A model generated the notes under the pieces. The model saw only the letters and a list, made by a program, of their open reading frames with translations. It was not told the origin of the DNA and made no database searches. The position numbers were made by a program, and so were the translations under genes. From assembly GCA_963699305.1 (NCBI GenBank), contig OY969431.1, positions 868,001-932,000 of the forward strand: a stretch of DNA of 64,000 bases, written 5' to 3'. Position 1 is the stretch's first letter, and each line of letters opens with the position of its first letter. Below, piece by piece: positions 1-9,130 of this stretch. Origin of the DNA: JBGQAS01 sp963699305 (GTDB lineage: Bacteria; Chloroflexota; Anaerolineae; Anaerolineales; Anaerolineaceae).

Positions 1-1
1 A

Positions 2-703
2 GTAACTTCTTTCATTATTCCTGGAATGGACCTGGAGTCCAATTACAAAGCTCTCGAGCTTGCTGAGCAATTTACATTTTGTCATCCTGCCATCGGTATT
101 CATCCAAACACAATCCTCGCTTGGAATGATGGAATTGAGGATTTGTTAACGAATCTCGCTAAACAACATACTGTCTATGCAATCGGTGAAACTGGTCTGG
201 ATTATTTTCGCGCTTCTGTTTCGCAAGGTGAACAAAAGAGAAGGTTAGCTTTTCACCTTGATCTTGCGGTTAAACTTGATTTGCCTGTCATTCTTCACAA
301 TAGGGACTCCACACCAGACCTTTTAACTATTTTAGCTGATTGGTGTGATCAAATTCCAATTGGAAAAAGCATAAAAAAATATCCAGGGATTTTTCATGCA
401 TTTTCAGGAGATCTTGAAGTCTTGAATTTTTCCAAGAAGCATGGATTTATGCTCGGGGTTGGCGGTACTCTCACATTTCCTACTAACCTGATTCACATCC
501 CAATGCTTGCACAGCATATTGACAGAGTAGTTCTTGAAACAGATTCCCCTGTGCTGTCACCACAGGGGAAACGTGGCGCTCGTAATGAGCCGGCAAACAT
601 ATTGATGATTCTCGATATAGTCAGCCAAATATTGACAATGGACAAAACTATCCTGGCAAACATAATGCTGGATAACACAAGGAAGGTTTTTCGGCTAAAA
701 TAG
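2..703 (+). CDS. tatD: TatD family metal-dependent hydrolase (5' end cut off)
   Basis: Metal-dependent DNase of the TatD family (TIM barrel), acting in DNA repair or turnover in the cytoplasm. The reading frame is open from the window edge, so the N-terminus with the first metal-binding His pair is missing. Family motifs visible are GIHPN, IGETGLDY (metal-binding Glu), VILHNRDS, FHAFSG and the late LETDSP with the metal-binding Asp. An internal Met at 26 is not the real start because coding sequence continues upstream of it. It is followed by a terminator-like hairpin and a convergent tRNA gene. Confidence 0.9.
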   Translation, partial: VTSFIIPGMDLESNYKALELAEQFTFCHPAIGIHPNTILAWNDGIEDLLTNLAKQHTVYAIGETGLDYFRASVSQGEQKRRLAFHLDLAVKLDLPVILHNRDSTPDLLTILADWCDQIPIGKSIKKYPGIFHAFSGDLEVLNFSKKHGFMLGVGGTLTFPTNLIHIPMLAQHIDRVVLETDSPVLSPQGKRGARNEPANILMILDIVSQILTMDKTILANIMLDNTRKVFRLK

Positions 704-717
704 GTTATTAAAATAAA

Positions 718-735
718 AACCGTCCAAAGACGGTT
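718..735 (-). terminator. Rho-independent terminator of tRNA-Leu
   Basis: A perfect 7-bp stem (AACCGTC/GACGGTT, loop CAAA), followed on the minus strand by a T-rich run. It lies just after the 3' end of the leftward tRNA gene and could also stop transcription coming from tatD. Confidence 0.7.
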
Positions 736-737
736 AG

Positions 738-819
738 TGCGCTGGGAGGGAGTTGAACCCTCACGCCTTGCGGCACATGGCCCTCAACCATGCCTGTCTG
801 CCAGTTCCAGCACCAGCGC
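738..819 (-). tRNA. tRNA-Leu (anticodon GAG)
   Basis: Read on the minus strand, the acceptor stem GCGCTGG pairs with CCAGCGC and discriminator A follows. The anticodon stem CATGG/CCATG closes the loop TTGAGGG, giving anticodon GAG (reads CUC/CUU). A long class II variable arm (GCC/GGC) and a T-arm GAGGG-TTCAACT-CCCTC are present. CCA is not encoded. Confidence 0.95.
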
Positions 820-882
820 AAAACATGACTATTATAACCGCTTGAGAAATCATGTCAAGCAATCCGAAAAAAGGAGTAACAA

Positions 883-1878
883 ATGGCACTCGTATTGGAT
901 GGAATGGGCAGTGATAAATATCCAGATCCTGAAGTTCAGGCTGCTGTAGATGCAGCTAGTCTTTTGCAAACTGAAATATTATTGGTCGGAAAGCAGGACT
1001 TATTGGAACCGCTATTATCGAGAATCAATACAATTAATGCACCCGTCCGAATCATTCATGCTCCCGATGTGCTGGAAATGAGCGATCATCCTGTTGAAGC
1101 TACACGTAAAAAACCTTTGAATTCCATGGCTGTGGGAATTAATTTGGTTAAATCTGGAGAAGCGGATGCTTTTGTTACTGCCGGTAATACCGGAGCTGCG
1201 TTGTTTAATGCAGCTACGATATTACACAAAATGCAAGGTGTCATCCGCCCTGCCCTGGTTACCACCCTGCCAACAAAAACGGGTAAATGCGCTTTCCTAG
1301 ATATGGGTGCCAATGCTGATTGTCGTCCTGAATTTCTTGTCGACTTTGCGTTAACGGGTGCAATTTACGCAGAAACGGTAATGGGAATTAAAGAGCCCCG
1401 AATTGGTCTATTGGCAAATGGAGAAGAGGAAGGGAAAGGCAGCCAGCTGGTAAAAGATTCACATCAATTGTTGAAAAAAAGTTCCATCCATTTCATTGGC
1501 AATGTCGAACCCAAGGAAGTATTTAATGGCAGTGCAGATGTTGTCGTCACAGACGGTTTCACTGGCAATATTTTTATTAAGACGAGTGAAGCTGTTGGAA
1601 AATTTATCAAGGATTTCCTGAAACAAGAAATCAAGGGACCTGTTCGATCTTTCGGCGGACTCCTGGTGAAACCAGCCTTCAGGTCACTTTTCAAAATGAT
1701 GGATCCGGCTGAAGTAGGTGCTGGTTTATTGTTGGGAATTAAAGGAAATGTCTTTGTCGGTCATGGTCGCTCAGATTCCAAAGCCTTGGTTTCTGCACTG
1801 GCATTGGCTAAACGGGCTGTAGACGCAAAATTGATATCTGCTTTATCGACCAGGCTCGATCGAGCGCAACCTTTCTAA
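883..1878 (+). CDS. plsX: Phosphate acyltransferase PlsX
   Basis: PlsX converts acyl-ACP to acyl-phosphate, the first step of phosphatidic acid synthesis by the PlsX/PlsY route. It is a peripheral membrane enzyme. The 331-residue length is normal for the family. The N-terminal LDGMGSDKYP replaces the common DAMGGD-P motif, and the family signatures AGNTGA, DMGANADC, LLANGEEEGKG and VVTDGFTGN are all present. The start ATG follows a good ribosome site (AAGGAG). A small membrane protein gene follows 10 bases later. Confidence 0.95.
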   Translation: MALVLDGMGSDKYPDPEVQAAVDAASLLQTEILLVGKQDLLEPLLSRINTINAPVRIIHAPDVLEMSDHPVEATRKKPLNSMAVGINLVKSGEADAFVTAGNTGAALFNAATILHKMQGVIRPALVTTLPTKTGKCAFLDMGANADCRPEFLVDFALTGAIYAETVMGIKEPRIGLLANGEEEGKGSQLVKDSHQLLKKSSIHFIGNVEPKEVFNGSADVVVTDGFTGNIFIKTSEAVGKFIKDFLKQEIKGPVRSFGGLLVKPAFRSLFKMMDPAEVGAGLLLGIKGNVFVGHGRSDSKALVSALALAKRAVDAKLISALSTRLDRAQPF

Positions 1879-1888
1879 AGGAATAATC

Positions 1889-2593
1889 ATGAAAGTTATC
1901 ATCAATCAAAAATTGGTAAAAAGAAACCAGTGGTGGACAAAAACCACATTTTATCTCAGTATGATCATTTTGATTTTTGGGATAATATTTTCATTCACGG
2001 CAAAACTGGTCTCATACGGTAATCTTATTTTCATCCTGATTATCCTTGCCGTAGGTTATATTATGCTGCGCGTAAATGGCATCTTGTCAGCTCGCTGGGG
2101 GACATCCCCCCGCCCTGATGAGATTCTTTCTTCAGCATTAAAAGGCTTACCTAACGAATTTACCTTATTTCTCTTTGTTAAAGATCTATCATATCTACTG
2201 CTAGGCCCAAATGGTGCATGGATTCTTGAGCTATACAATACAACCAGTAAAGTTATTTATGATAAAACACGTGATAAATGGCGCATCCAAAAGCAAGGAA
2301 GTTTTATTAAAAGGTTATTTAATTCCGAATTGTTCTCAGATCCCAATAAGGACATTCGCTTTTTCCGATCAGTGTGGGATACTGTTCATTCAAAATTGGT
2401 AGAACATGATGAATCACTTTCCCCTCAATTTATCTTGGTTTTCACAAATCCAGAAGTCCAGTTGGATACAATAGAGTCTCCATTTCCGACAATAAGGATA
2501 GATAAATTAAAAGAATATGTTCGGAAGAAACTTGAGTTAAGTTCAATTCAGCAGGAATTAATATCAAAGATTCAAATGGAATTATCGAAGTGA
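1889..2593 (+). CDS. Membrane protein with NERD-like soluble domain
   Basis: A 234-residue protein with two transmembrane segments near residues 20-60 and a cytosolic region after them. The segment around LLLGPNGAWILEL, with hydrophobic strands on both sides, resembles the core of NERD (nuclease-related) domains, but the catalytic pattern is not clear, so function is unknown. It starts 10 bases after plsX and is probably co-transcribed with it. It could instead be an uncharacterised anchor protein. Confidence 0.7.
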   Translation: MKVIINQKLVKRNQWWTKTTFYLSMIILIFGIIFSFTAKLVSYGNLIFILIILAVGYIMLRVNGILSARWGTSPRPDEILSSALKGLPNEFTLFLFVKDLSYLLLGPNGAWILELYNTTSKVIYDKTRDKWRIQKQGSFIKRLFNSELFSDPNKDIRFFRSVWDTVHSKLVEHDESLSPQFILVFTNPEVQLDTIESPFPTIRIDKLKEYVRKKLELSSIQQELISKIQMELSK

Positions 2594-2618
2594 ATTGCTA
2601 GTTTTTCAGGTAACTCGC

Positions 2619-3335
2619 TTAATTTTTATTTTTAAGCAAATTGATTTCTTTTTCAGTCAAAGAACGGGATTCACCTGATCGAAGATTCCCAAGTTCCAGC
2701 GAGGAAATCCTCACCCTGATAATGCGTGCAACAGGTAAGCCGATTCGACTGCCGATTTCTCTAATTTGTCGTTTCCTGCCCTCTTTCATGACAATATTAA
2801 GCCACGTTCCATTCTTTTCTTTGGATAATATTCGTACTTTTGCGGGCAGTGTTTTATGCCCGTCCTCCAAAACAACTCCCCTACGCCAAATTGCTAATTG
2901 CTCATCGTCAGGGGTTTTCCTCAAAAGGACTTTATATTCTTTTTCGTGCTCATATCGAGGATGAGTCAATTTGTTGGCAAGATCGCCATCATTTGTTAAA
3001 AGGATTAATCCTTCACTATCATAATCCAACCTACCAACAGCGAATAAATGACCTGGATAGTCGACCAGATTAAAGACATTCTGGCGCGAATCATTGGGAT
3101 CTGTATCAGATAAAACACCTCTTGGTTTATTGAGGGCGATATATACTTTCTTGGCTTTTATTGGACGAGTGGGAGATGAATCAACTGAAAGCTGATCCTT
3201 TTCCGGATCGGCTTTGGAACCCAGTATCGCTTTCTTCCCGTTTATCGTTACTCTTCCCGCTTGGATTAATCGCTCGCATGCGCGGCGAGATCCAAAACCA
3301 CGTTCGGATAATATTTTTTGAACTCTGATTTCCAT
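2619..3335 (-). CDS. rluB: Pseudouridine synthase, RsuA/RluB family
   Basis: Isomerises a uridine in 23S rRNA (RluB type). Residues 1-60 form an S4 RNA-binding domain (RILSERGFGSRRACERLI). The catalytic domain carries the GRLDYDSEGLILLTNDG signature with the catalytic Asp, and the C-terminal EGRKRQIRE motif of the family. Length (238 aa) is normal. Its start overlaps the stop of scpB by one base, the usual scpB-rluB arrangement, so the two are translationally coupled. Confidence 0.92.
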   Translation of the reverse strand: MEIRVQKILSERGFGSRRACERLIQAGRVTINGKKAILGSKADPEKDQLSVDSSPTRPIKAKKVYIALNKPRGVLSDTDPNDSRQNVFNLVDYPGHLFAVGRLDYDSEGLILLTNDGDLANKLTHPRYEHEKEYKVLLRKTPDDEQLAIWRRGVVLEDGHKTLPAKVRILSKEKNGTWLNIVMKEGRKRQIREIGSRIGLPVARIIRVRISSLELGNLRSGESRSLTEKEINLLKNKN

Positions 3336-3907
3336 TAGTCTTTCAATATATTGTTCCCCGGTTCTTCTGGAACCGAGTCTATGATCGCTTCAAAAGGCGG
3401 AAGCTCTTCAAGAGAGGATAACCCAAAGTGTTGTAAAAAATCCGGTGTCGTCTCATACAAAATGGGTCGTCCTGGTCCTTCAGCGCGCCCCATCTCTTCC
3501 ACGAGGCCTTTGAACAAGAGGCTTTTTAATACGCCATCGCTATTGACTCCGCGGATCATATCGATACCAGGACGGGTGATGGGTTGTTTGTAAGCGATGA
3601 TGGCTAGTGTTTCCAAACTTGCACGTGTTAATCTTGTTGCTGCTTCGAGACCAAGGAATTTTTCGATTACTTCCGACAATTCAGGTGCGGTTGTTAATTG
3701 AACCTTATTACCGTGCCATTGCACCCTGAGTCCATGACTTTCCTTCAGATGTGTCTCAAGAACTTTAAGGGTTTTTTCAATCTCCCCTTGTCTTTTTTTT
3801 AGTACTTCAGCAAGTTGCGCGACCGAAATGGAACCGTCGGCGACAAATAGAATTGCTTCTAAACATTTATCCAAAGGAAGGTTTGAAAAAGTATCGATTT
3901 CACTCAT
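3335..3907 (-). CDS. scpB: Segregation and condensation protein B
   Basis: Subunit of the SMC-ScpAB condensin complex with two winged-helix domains. Diagnostic parts are LEAILFVADGSISVAQLAEVL near the start, LETLAIIAYKQPITRPGI in the middle, and the GVNSDGVLKSLLFKGLVEE stretch. The 190-residue length is normal. scpA, which usually precedes scpB, is not here: the next gene upstream is divergent. It forms an operon with rluB. Confidence 0.93.
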   Translation of the reverse strand: MSEIDTFSNLPLDKCLEAILFVADGSISVAQLAEVLKKRQGEIEKTLKVLETHLKESHGLRVQWHGNKVQLTTAPELSEVIEKFLGLEAATRLTRASLETLAIIAYKQPITRPGIDMIRGVNSDGVLKSLLFKGLVEEMGRAEGPGRPILYETTPDFLQHFGLSSLEELPPFEAIIDSVPEEPGNNILKD

Positions 3908-3964
3908 GCTATAATAATCTTTCGAGTTTTGAATTATACCTGATAAATCTTTGCGCCTCTTGTG

Positions 3965-5547
3965 ATGAAAAAAAATCCCTTGCTGTTTTGTGTTCTTTTC
4001 TTTATATTGATGCTTTATGGGTGTGTATCAACAGTTGAAACTACAAAAAATATTAAAATTGTATTAGAGTACGATGGCAACCAAGTAGGGTTGGAAGTCC
4101 CTGAAAAAATATCTGTCCAGCAAGTAATTAATCAGGAAAACATTACCCTGGGTTTACTTGATAAAGTTGTTCCCCCCACTTACACTCTCGTCCAAAACGA
4201 CATGATCGTCTCTATAACTCGTGTGAGAGAGGAGTTTGAGACAGTCGATGAGGCAATTTCCTTCGAAAGACAAATCGTCCAAAACGAATCGATGTCAGAA
4301 GGACAAGCTCTGTTGATCCAAGCAGGGAGAAATGGTGTGCAACAGGTCACCTATCGAAATCTCTTCGAAAATGATAGTCAAGTGTCCAGTACCATTTTTC
4401 AAATAGTGACGATTTCCGCTCCTACTTCAGAAATTACCATGGTTGGAATCCGCTCACCGTATTCGTCATTATCTATCCCGGGCATACTTGCTTATTTGGT
4501 TGCAGGAAATGCGTGGAAAATGGAGGATACAACTGCCAATCGGCAACCTATCATCACAACGGGTGATTTGGATGGTTACGTTTTTAGAATTTCACCCAAT
4601 AAAAAATGGTTGCTGGTTTCTCGCGCAAATAATAAGAATGATCCTGAAACGATAAATTCTTTGTGGGTGATCAGCCTTATCAATCCAGAATTACGACCAA
4701 TCGACCTCGGTGTAAAAAATATTGTTCATTTTGCAGATTGGATTCCCAACCAGGATATGAGCATTACTTACTCTACTGTCGAAAAACGTTCATCCGCTCC
4801 AGGTTGGCAAGCGAATAATGATCTTTGGCAGGTTTCCTTTAACGAGGATGGAACATTAATAAAAAGAAGAAAATTATCGATACCAATAGTGGCGGGCTGT
4901 ATGGTTGGTGGGGAATTACCTTCTCTTGGTCGCTGGATGGAACTCGTTTGGCGTATGCACGCCCAGATGAAATTGGGATGGTTGATTTTGAAAAACAATC
5001 TTTTGTTCCTCTCTTGGAAGTAACATCGTTCAACACGCATAGTGATTGGGCATGGGTACCACAAATTTCATGGTCACCTGATAATCGTACACTTTTCTAT
5101 ACGAGTCATGATATCCTGGCAACTTCCTCTGAACCGGAAACGGATCCGACATTCGGGATTTCTGCCTATGTGATAAGCAATCAAATACCGATCAATATTA
5201 TCTCGAATGTGGGTATGTTTGCTAGACCATCCGCACAACCCACCCTAATAGAAAATCGGTATCGAATAGCTTTTTATAATGCACTTTTTCCAAATCAGAG
5301 CGATACAAGTCATTATCAATTATCCATTAGCGGTCAAGACGGCTCAAATCTGCGAACCATTTTCCCGCCAGAAGGTTTGGGTGGGATGGAACCGAAATTA
5401 TTTGCCTGGGCTCCACCATCAAATGAAAACAATTCCTCTACAATCGGTATTTTATTGAAAGGAAATCTTTGGTTTGTAGATATCAATTCTGGCGATTCGG
5501 TTCAGGTGACCGGAGATGGTTTGATGAGTTCATTGGATTGGAGATGA
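3965..5547 (+). CDS. Lipoprotein with DUF348-G5 domains and a TolB-like propeller (frame broken near 4862)
   Basis: An exported lipoprotein: a hydrophobic signal ends in the lipobox LYGC. Residues about 30-100 look like a DUF348 domain as in RpfB/YabE (VLEYDGNQVGLEVPE, then VQQVIN and NDMIVSITRV). A G5-like domain follows (FERQIVQNESMSEG, then QAGRNGVQQVTYRN). The rest is WD40/TolB-like blades (WSPDNRTLFYT, FSWSLDGTRLAYA). The frame is lost between about 4850 and 4885. One more A in the A-run near 4859 would read DGTLIKKKKIIDTNSGGLYG and join both halves. The first codons are GTG-ATG; I take the ATG. The peptidoglycan-binding role of G5 is family knowledge, and the actual function is unknown. 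Confidence 0.75.
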
Positions 5548-5553
5548 CATCAC

Positions 5554-6513
5554 ATGCGTATATTGATTACCGGTGCCGCTGGTTTTTTAGGTTCTCATCT
5601 TTGTGATCGGCTCTTGCAAGAAGATCATGAAATAATCGGAATGGATAACTTTATTACTGGAAGCATGGATAATTTAAGCCATCTTTCCAGTAATCCAAAT
5701 TTCTCATTTATCCGGCATGATGTTTCGGATTTTATCTTTGTACCCGGAAAAATTGATGCAGTATTACATTTCGCTTCCCCCGCAAGTCCAAACCCCGATT
5801 CACCATTCGGCTATCCCAACCTGCCAATACAGACCATGAAAGCGGGTGCTCTAGGTACTCACAACACACTTGGTGTTGCACGTGTCCATAATGCCAGGTA
5901 TTTGCTGGCCTCTACTAGCGAAATATACGGTGATCCGGTGGAACATCCGCAAAAAGAATCATACTGGGGGCATGTAGATCCAGTAGGACTTCGATCCGTC
6001 TATGATGAGGCAAAAAGGTTTGCAGAAGCGCTCACAATGGCATATCATCGTTTTCATGGCATTAACACACGAATTGCAAGGATTTTCAATACATACGGTC
6101 CCCGGATGCGTCTCGATGACGGAAGAGCTGTTCCGAATTTCATAAAACAAGCCTTAAACAATGAGCCGCTTACCATTTATGGTAACGGTGAACAAACGCG
6201 TAGTTTTTGTTATGTGGAAGATCTTATTGATGGGTTGATTCGTCTGCTGCATTCGGATGAACACGACCCGATTAATCTCGGCAGCGATAAGGAAATCAGC
6301 ATTCTGGAATTTGCGAAGACGATCAATAAAATTACAGGGAATACATCTGGTGTTGTTCATAAGGAGGGTATGTTTGTCGGGCACGATCCGCAACGCAGAC
6401 AGCCCGATATCACCAGAGCTAAAACCATTCTGAAATGGCACTCGAAAACCTCACTGCAAGAAGGAATTAATAAGACTATCGCATATTTTTCCGCACGAGA
6501 GAGTAAGAAGTGA
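5554..6513 (+). CDS. UDP-glucuronate decarboxylase (UDP-xylose synthase), SDR family
   Basis: An NAD-dependent extended SDR that makes UDP-xylose from UDP-glucuronate for surface polysaccharides. It has the Rossmann motif GAAGFLGSHL, the STSEIYGDP strand and the UXS hallmark HPQKESYWG followed by RSVYDEAKRFAEAL, where the Tyr and Lys of YDEAK are catalytic. Length (319 aa) fits. The neighbours gtrA and the GT-C genes agree with a role in cell-envelope glycans. dTDP-glucose dehydratases are related, but the motif set favours UXS. Confidence 0.88.
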   Translation: MRILITGAAGFLGSHLCDRLLQEDHEIIGMDNFITGSMDNLSHLSSNPNFSFIRHDVSDFIFVPGKIDAVLHFASPASPNPDSPFGYPNLPIQTMKAGALGTHNTLGVARVHNARYLLASTSEIYGDPVEHPQKESYWGHVDPVGLRSVYDEAKRFAEALTMAYHRFHGINTRIARIFNTYGPRMRLDDGRAVPNFIKQALNNEPLTIYGNGEQTRSFCYVEDLIDGLIRLLHSDEHDPINLGSDKEISILEFAKTINKITGNTSGVVHKEGMFVGHDPQRRQPDITRAKTILKWHSKTSLQEGINKTIAYFSARESKK

Positions 6514-6992
6514 TGCAGGAAAGTAGAAGGAGGGAATTCCACCGATTTTTGAAATTTGCGGTAGTTGGCGCTATTGGCACAGTGATCGATTTTGGGTTAA
6601 TGAATATTTTTTTTCTCTTATTTAACCGCGTAATGATGATGGGTGTGGCTAGTTCTAGAATAATTTCAAGTATTATTTCGTTTACTGCTGCCGTTATCAA
6701 TAATTTTATTTTGAACAGGTTCTGGACATATGCGGATTTGGTGAAAAAACCTTTTCTCACTCAATTGATGCAGTTTTCAGTGATTAGCGTTATTGGGTTA
6801 ATCATACGAACCCCGTTAATCGGTTTCCTCGCTAACCTGATAAAGAATCTTCTAGAAAAAGCAAATTCATTCCCTGAACTCGATCCAGTCATCATCGGCA
6901 ATAACGCTGCTCTTGCTATTTCAATAGTAATCGTACTGTTGTGGAATTTCTTTGCCAATCGGTTATGGACTTTTCGGGAAATTAATAAATGA
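6513..6992 (+). CDS. GtrA family membrane protein
   Basis: A four-helix GtrA-type protein, a family thought to help move polyprenyl-linked sugars across the membrane. It shows the family features KFAVVGAIGTVIDFG, NFILNRFWTY and the repeated second half ending in NFFANRLWTF. The tandem start GTG-ATG overlaps the stop of the decarboxylase gene; I chose the ATG. Direct coupling to UDP-xylose synthase suggests it handles a sugar made in that pathway, which is inference. Confidence 0.88.
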   Translation: MQESRRREFHRFLKFAVVGAIGTVIDFGLMNIFFLLFNRVMMMGVASSRIISSIISFTAAVINNFILNRFWTYADLVKKPFLTQLMQFSVISVIGLIIRTPLIGFLANLIKNLLEKANSFPELDPVIIGNNAALAISIVIVLLWNFFANRLWTFREINK

Positions 6993-8029
6993 AATCCCCT
7001 CGACTGACTGTTAGCAAACTCTTTTCAGATCGCCATTTTTCTCTTTCTCATGCAGAAAGGATAAAAGCCTGTCTGGCGGGAAAAACACCTGATGTTACTC
7101 CTGTTGCACTTTGGCGTCATTTCCCTGTTGATGACCAATACCCCGAAAAACTCGCCGCAGCGATTGCATCCTTCCAGGACACTTTCGATTTTGATTTGAT
7201 TAAAGTTACTCCAGCATCATCTTTCTGTGTCAAGGACTGGGGATGTCAGGACGAGTGGCGAGGAAATTCCGAAGGAACGCGGGAATATATTCGATCTGTA
7301 ATTAATAATCCCGGGGATTGGGAAAAATTAGCAATACTAAATCCAAAAAAAGGTTTCTTGGCGAAACAACTTGAATGTCTCAAATTGTTAGTCAAGAACT
7401 ATTCTCCTGCGACGCCCATTCTTCAGACAATCTTTTCTCCACTTTCGCAGGCAAAAAATCTGGTTGGTAAGAATCGCTTGGTTTCTCACCTTAGGCAATA
7501 TCCAGAAGCCGTTCTTAAAGGTCTTGAAAAGATACAACGGACCACTATTGATTTCATTGACGCATGCATGGATTTAAAAATCGATGGTTTTTTTTATGCT
7601 GTGCAGCATGCTCAGAAAGAATTACTATCTATTGACGAATTTTTATTGTTTGGAAAAGCAAATGATATTCCTGTTATTTCCACGTTTCAATCCTCTTTAA
7701 TCAATATTCTGCATGCACATGGGGAAAATATCATGTTTTCGCAATTGCAGGATTATCCTGTGCAAGTAATAAATTGGCATGATCGACACACCGAACCATC
7801 GCTTGAACAAGGAAAGACACTTTCAGGCAAGACCGTCTGCGGTGGACTTAAACAATGGGAAACACTCGTGCTTGGTGATCCAAAAAGTGTAACAAGGGAA
7901 GCACGAGAGGCAATCGCTGTTACTAAAGGAACAAAATTCATTTTGGGGACAGGTTGCGTTGTTCCCATAACCGCCCCATATGGTAATTTGATGGCAGCAA
8001 GATTGAGCGTGTTGGACAAAGTAAACTAA
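6989..8029 (+). CDS. Uroporphyrinogen decarboxylase (URO-D) family protein
   Basis: A 346-residue protein of the URO-D/corrinoid methyltransferase superfamily. It shows ERIKACLAGKTPDVTPVALWRH at the start and late elements such as GGLKQWETL. True HemE normally keeps conserved arginines near its N-terminus for the substrate carboxylates; I do not see that pattern, so heme synthesis is unlikely. Members of this superfamily are often methyltransferases. Its ATG overlaps the gtrA stop (ATGA), and rsmD follows 2 bases later, so it is part of this operon. The substrate is unknown. Confidence 0.75.
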   Translation: MKSPRLTVSKLFSDRHFSLSHAERIKACLAGKTPDVTPVALWRHFPVDDQYPEKLAAAIASFQDTFDFDLIKVTPASSFCVKDWGCQDEWRGNSEGTREYIRSVINNPGDWEKLAILNPKKGFLAKQLECLKLLVKNYSPATPILQTIFSPLSQAKNLVGKNRLVSHLRQYPEAVLKGLEKIQRTTIDFIDACMDLKIDGFFYAVQHAQKELLSIDEFLLFGKANDIPVISTFQSSLINILHAHGENIMFSQLQDYPVQVINWHDRHTEPSLEQGKTLSGKTVCGGLKQWETLVLGDPKSVTREAREAIAVTKGTKFILGTGCVVPITAPYGNLMAARLSVLDKVN

Positions 8030-8031
8030 CC

Positions 8032-8595
8032 ATGTCAAACCCCAGGATCATTTCAGGAACTGCCAGGGGAATCCGCCTTCGTGTGGCTCCTGGAGATATA
8101 ACTCGCCCTATTACGGATCGTGTGAAGGAAGCATTATTTAATATCATCGGTGGGGATATTCTTGATTCCACCTGGCTGGATCTTTTCGGTGGGACTGGCA
8201 GCGTAGGTATTGAAGCGCTAAGTCGTGGAGCTGCTTTTGTTCAGTTTATTGATATCAATCATGATGCAATTGTTGCAATAAAGGATAATCTAATACAAAC
8301 CCACCTGAAAGAAAAAGCGCAAACAATTCAAAAAGATGCATTGCGTTTCCTGCAGCAAGAAGCTTCACAGTGCTTTGATTACATTTTTATTGCACCACCT
8401 CAATATAAGGATTTATGGAAATCAACGCTTAATATTGTAGATCACAATCCCGGTTGGCTGGTAGATGATGGTTGGATCGTTGTGCAAATCGATCCAGTGG
8501 AATATGAGCCTCTCACTCTACAAAACTTTCACGAAATCGAACAAAGAAAATATGGAAGTACGTTGTTGCTTTTTTATGAAAGATCATCAGTATAG
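8032..8595 (+). CDS. rsmD: 16S rRNA (guanine-966-N2)-methyltransferase RsmD
   Basis: Methylates G966 of 16S rRNA using SAM. The family N-terminus (RIISGTARGIRL, then RPITDRVKEALFNII) and SAM-binding motif (WLDLFGGTGSVGIEALSRGA) are clear. Motif IV, usually DPPY/F, reads APPQY, so the first Asp is replaced by Ala. The C-terminus overlaps the convergent Nudix gene by 22 bases. Confidence 0.88.
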   Translation: MSNPRIISGTARGIRLRVAPGDITRPITDRVKEALFNIIGGDILDSTWLDLFGGTGSVGIEALSRGAAFVQFIDINHDAIVAIKDNLIQTHLKEKAQTIQKDALRFLQQEASQCFDYIFIAPPQYKDLWKSTLNIVDHNPGWLVDDGWIVVQIDPVEYEPLTLQNFHEIEQRKYGSTLLLFYERSSV

Positions 8596-9089
8596 TATTT
8601 AACTTTTAATTCTTCATGATCACCATAGGAAAGTAAAACAGAAAAAGGTTCGAGTCGGTTTGTTTCTTTCATCAGTTTTCTGATGAATTCCTTTGTATCT
8701 GGCAAAACCTTCCATTCATCCAGTTTTTGTATAGGAATCCATTTTGGCAACCCTTCAATGGATGGCTTTATCTGGAGATCGTTTACTTCTCCTTTGACGA
8801 TAAACAATCCAATTCCAATCTTTGGTTCCGTATCGACAATTCCCATTCCCGCCAAGAACAATTTTCTTACATCCAATCCGGATTCTTCCAACACCTCGCG
8901 TCTTGCTGCCGAGAGGATATCTTCTCCCCTTTCGATATGCCCGCCTAAACCGTTGTAGTATCCATACCAGGAGCTTTCACTCGTGTTCACCTTCATTAAT
9001 AATATATTATTTTCGTGAAAAACAAATACAAGGACTCTCGGGATAATGGAATATCGGGATGGGTTTATTTTTTGATCAGATCTAGGCAT
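8574..9089 (-). CDS. Nudix hydrolase (8-oxo-dGTP-type)
   Basis: A Nudix pyrophosphohydrolase of 171 residues. The Nudix box is complete: GHIERGED, then AARREVLEESGL with the metal-binding REVLEE. The preceding WYGYYNGLGGHIE resembles MTH1-like nucleotide-cleaning enzymes, though NDP-sugar or other substrates are possible. It lies after the aldolase gene, separated by a hairpin, so it may be a weakly linked last gene of the glycolytic operon. Confidence 0.85.
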   Translation of the reverse strand: MPRSDQKINPSRYSIIPRVLVFVFHENNILLMKVNTSESSWYGYYNGLGGHIERGEDILSAARREVLEESGLDVRKLFLAGMGIVDTEPKIGIGLFIVKGEVNDLQIKPSIEGLPKWIPIQKLDEWKVLPDTKEFIRKLMKETNRLEPFSVLLSYGDHEELKVKYYTDDLS

Positions 9090-9095
9090 ATTGGG

Positions 9096-9126
9096 AAGGA
9101 GGATGAGTTGTTAACCCATCCTCCTT
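9096..9126 (-). other. Intercistronic hairpin between aldolase and Nudix genes
   Basis: A 10-bp perfect stem (9096-9105 with 9117-9126), without a following T-run on the minus strand. It lies between the aldolase stop and the Nudix start and covers a purine-rich GGAGGATG sequence. It may be a weak terminator or an mRNA processing/stability element. Confidence 0.5.
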
Positions 9127-9130
9127 GGTG

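Noticed and set aside
737..949. 70-residue open frame across the tRNA-Leu region
   Set aside because: It covers the tRNA on the opposite strand and the start of plsX in the wrong frame; composition reflects the tRNA.
4850..4885. Programmed -1 frameshift in the G5 lipoprotein
   Set aside because: The A-run is not in the phase of a standard X-XXY-YYZ slippery heptamer for the incoming frame, and I see no obvious downstream stem. One missing A explains it.
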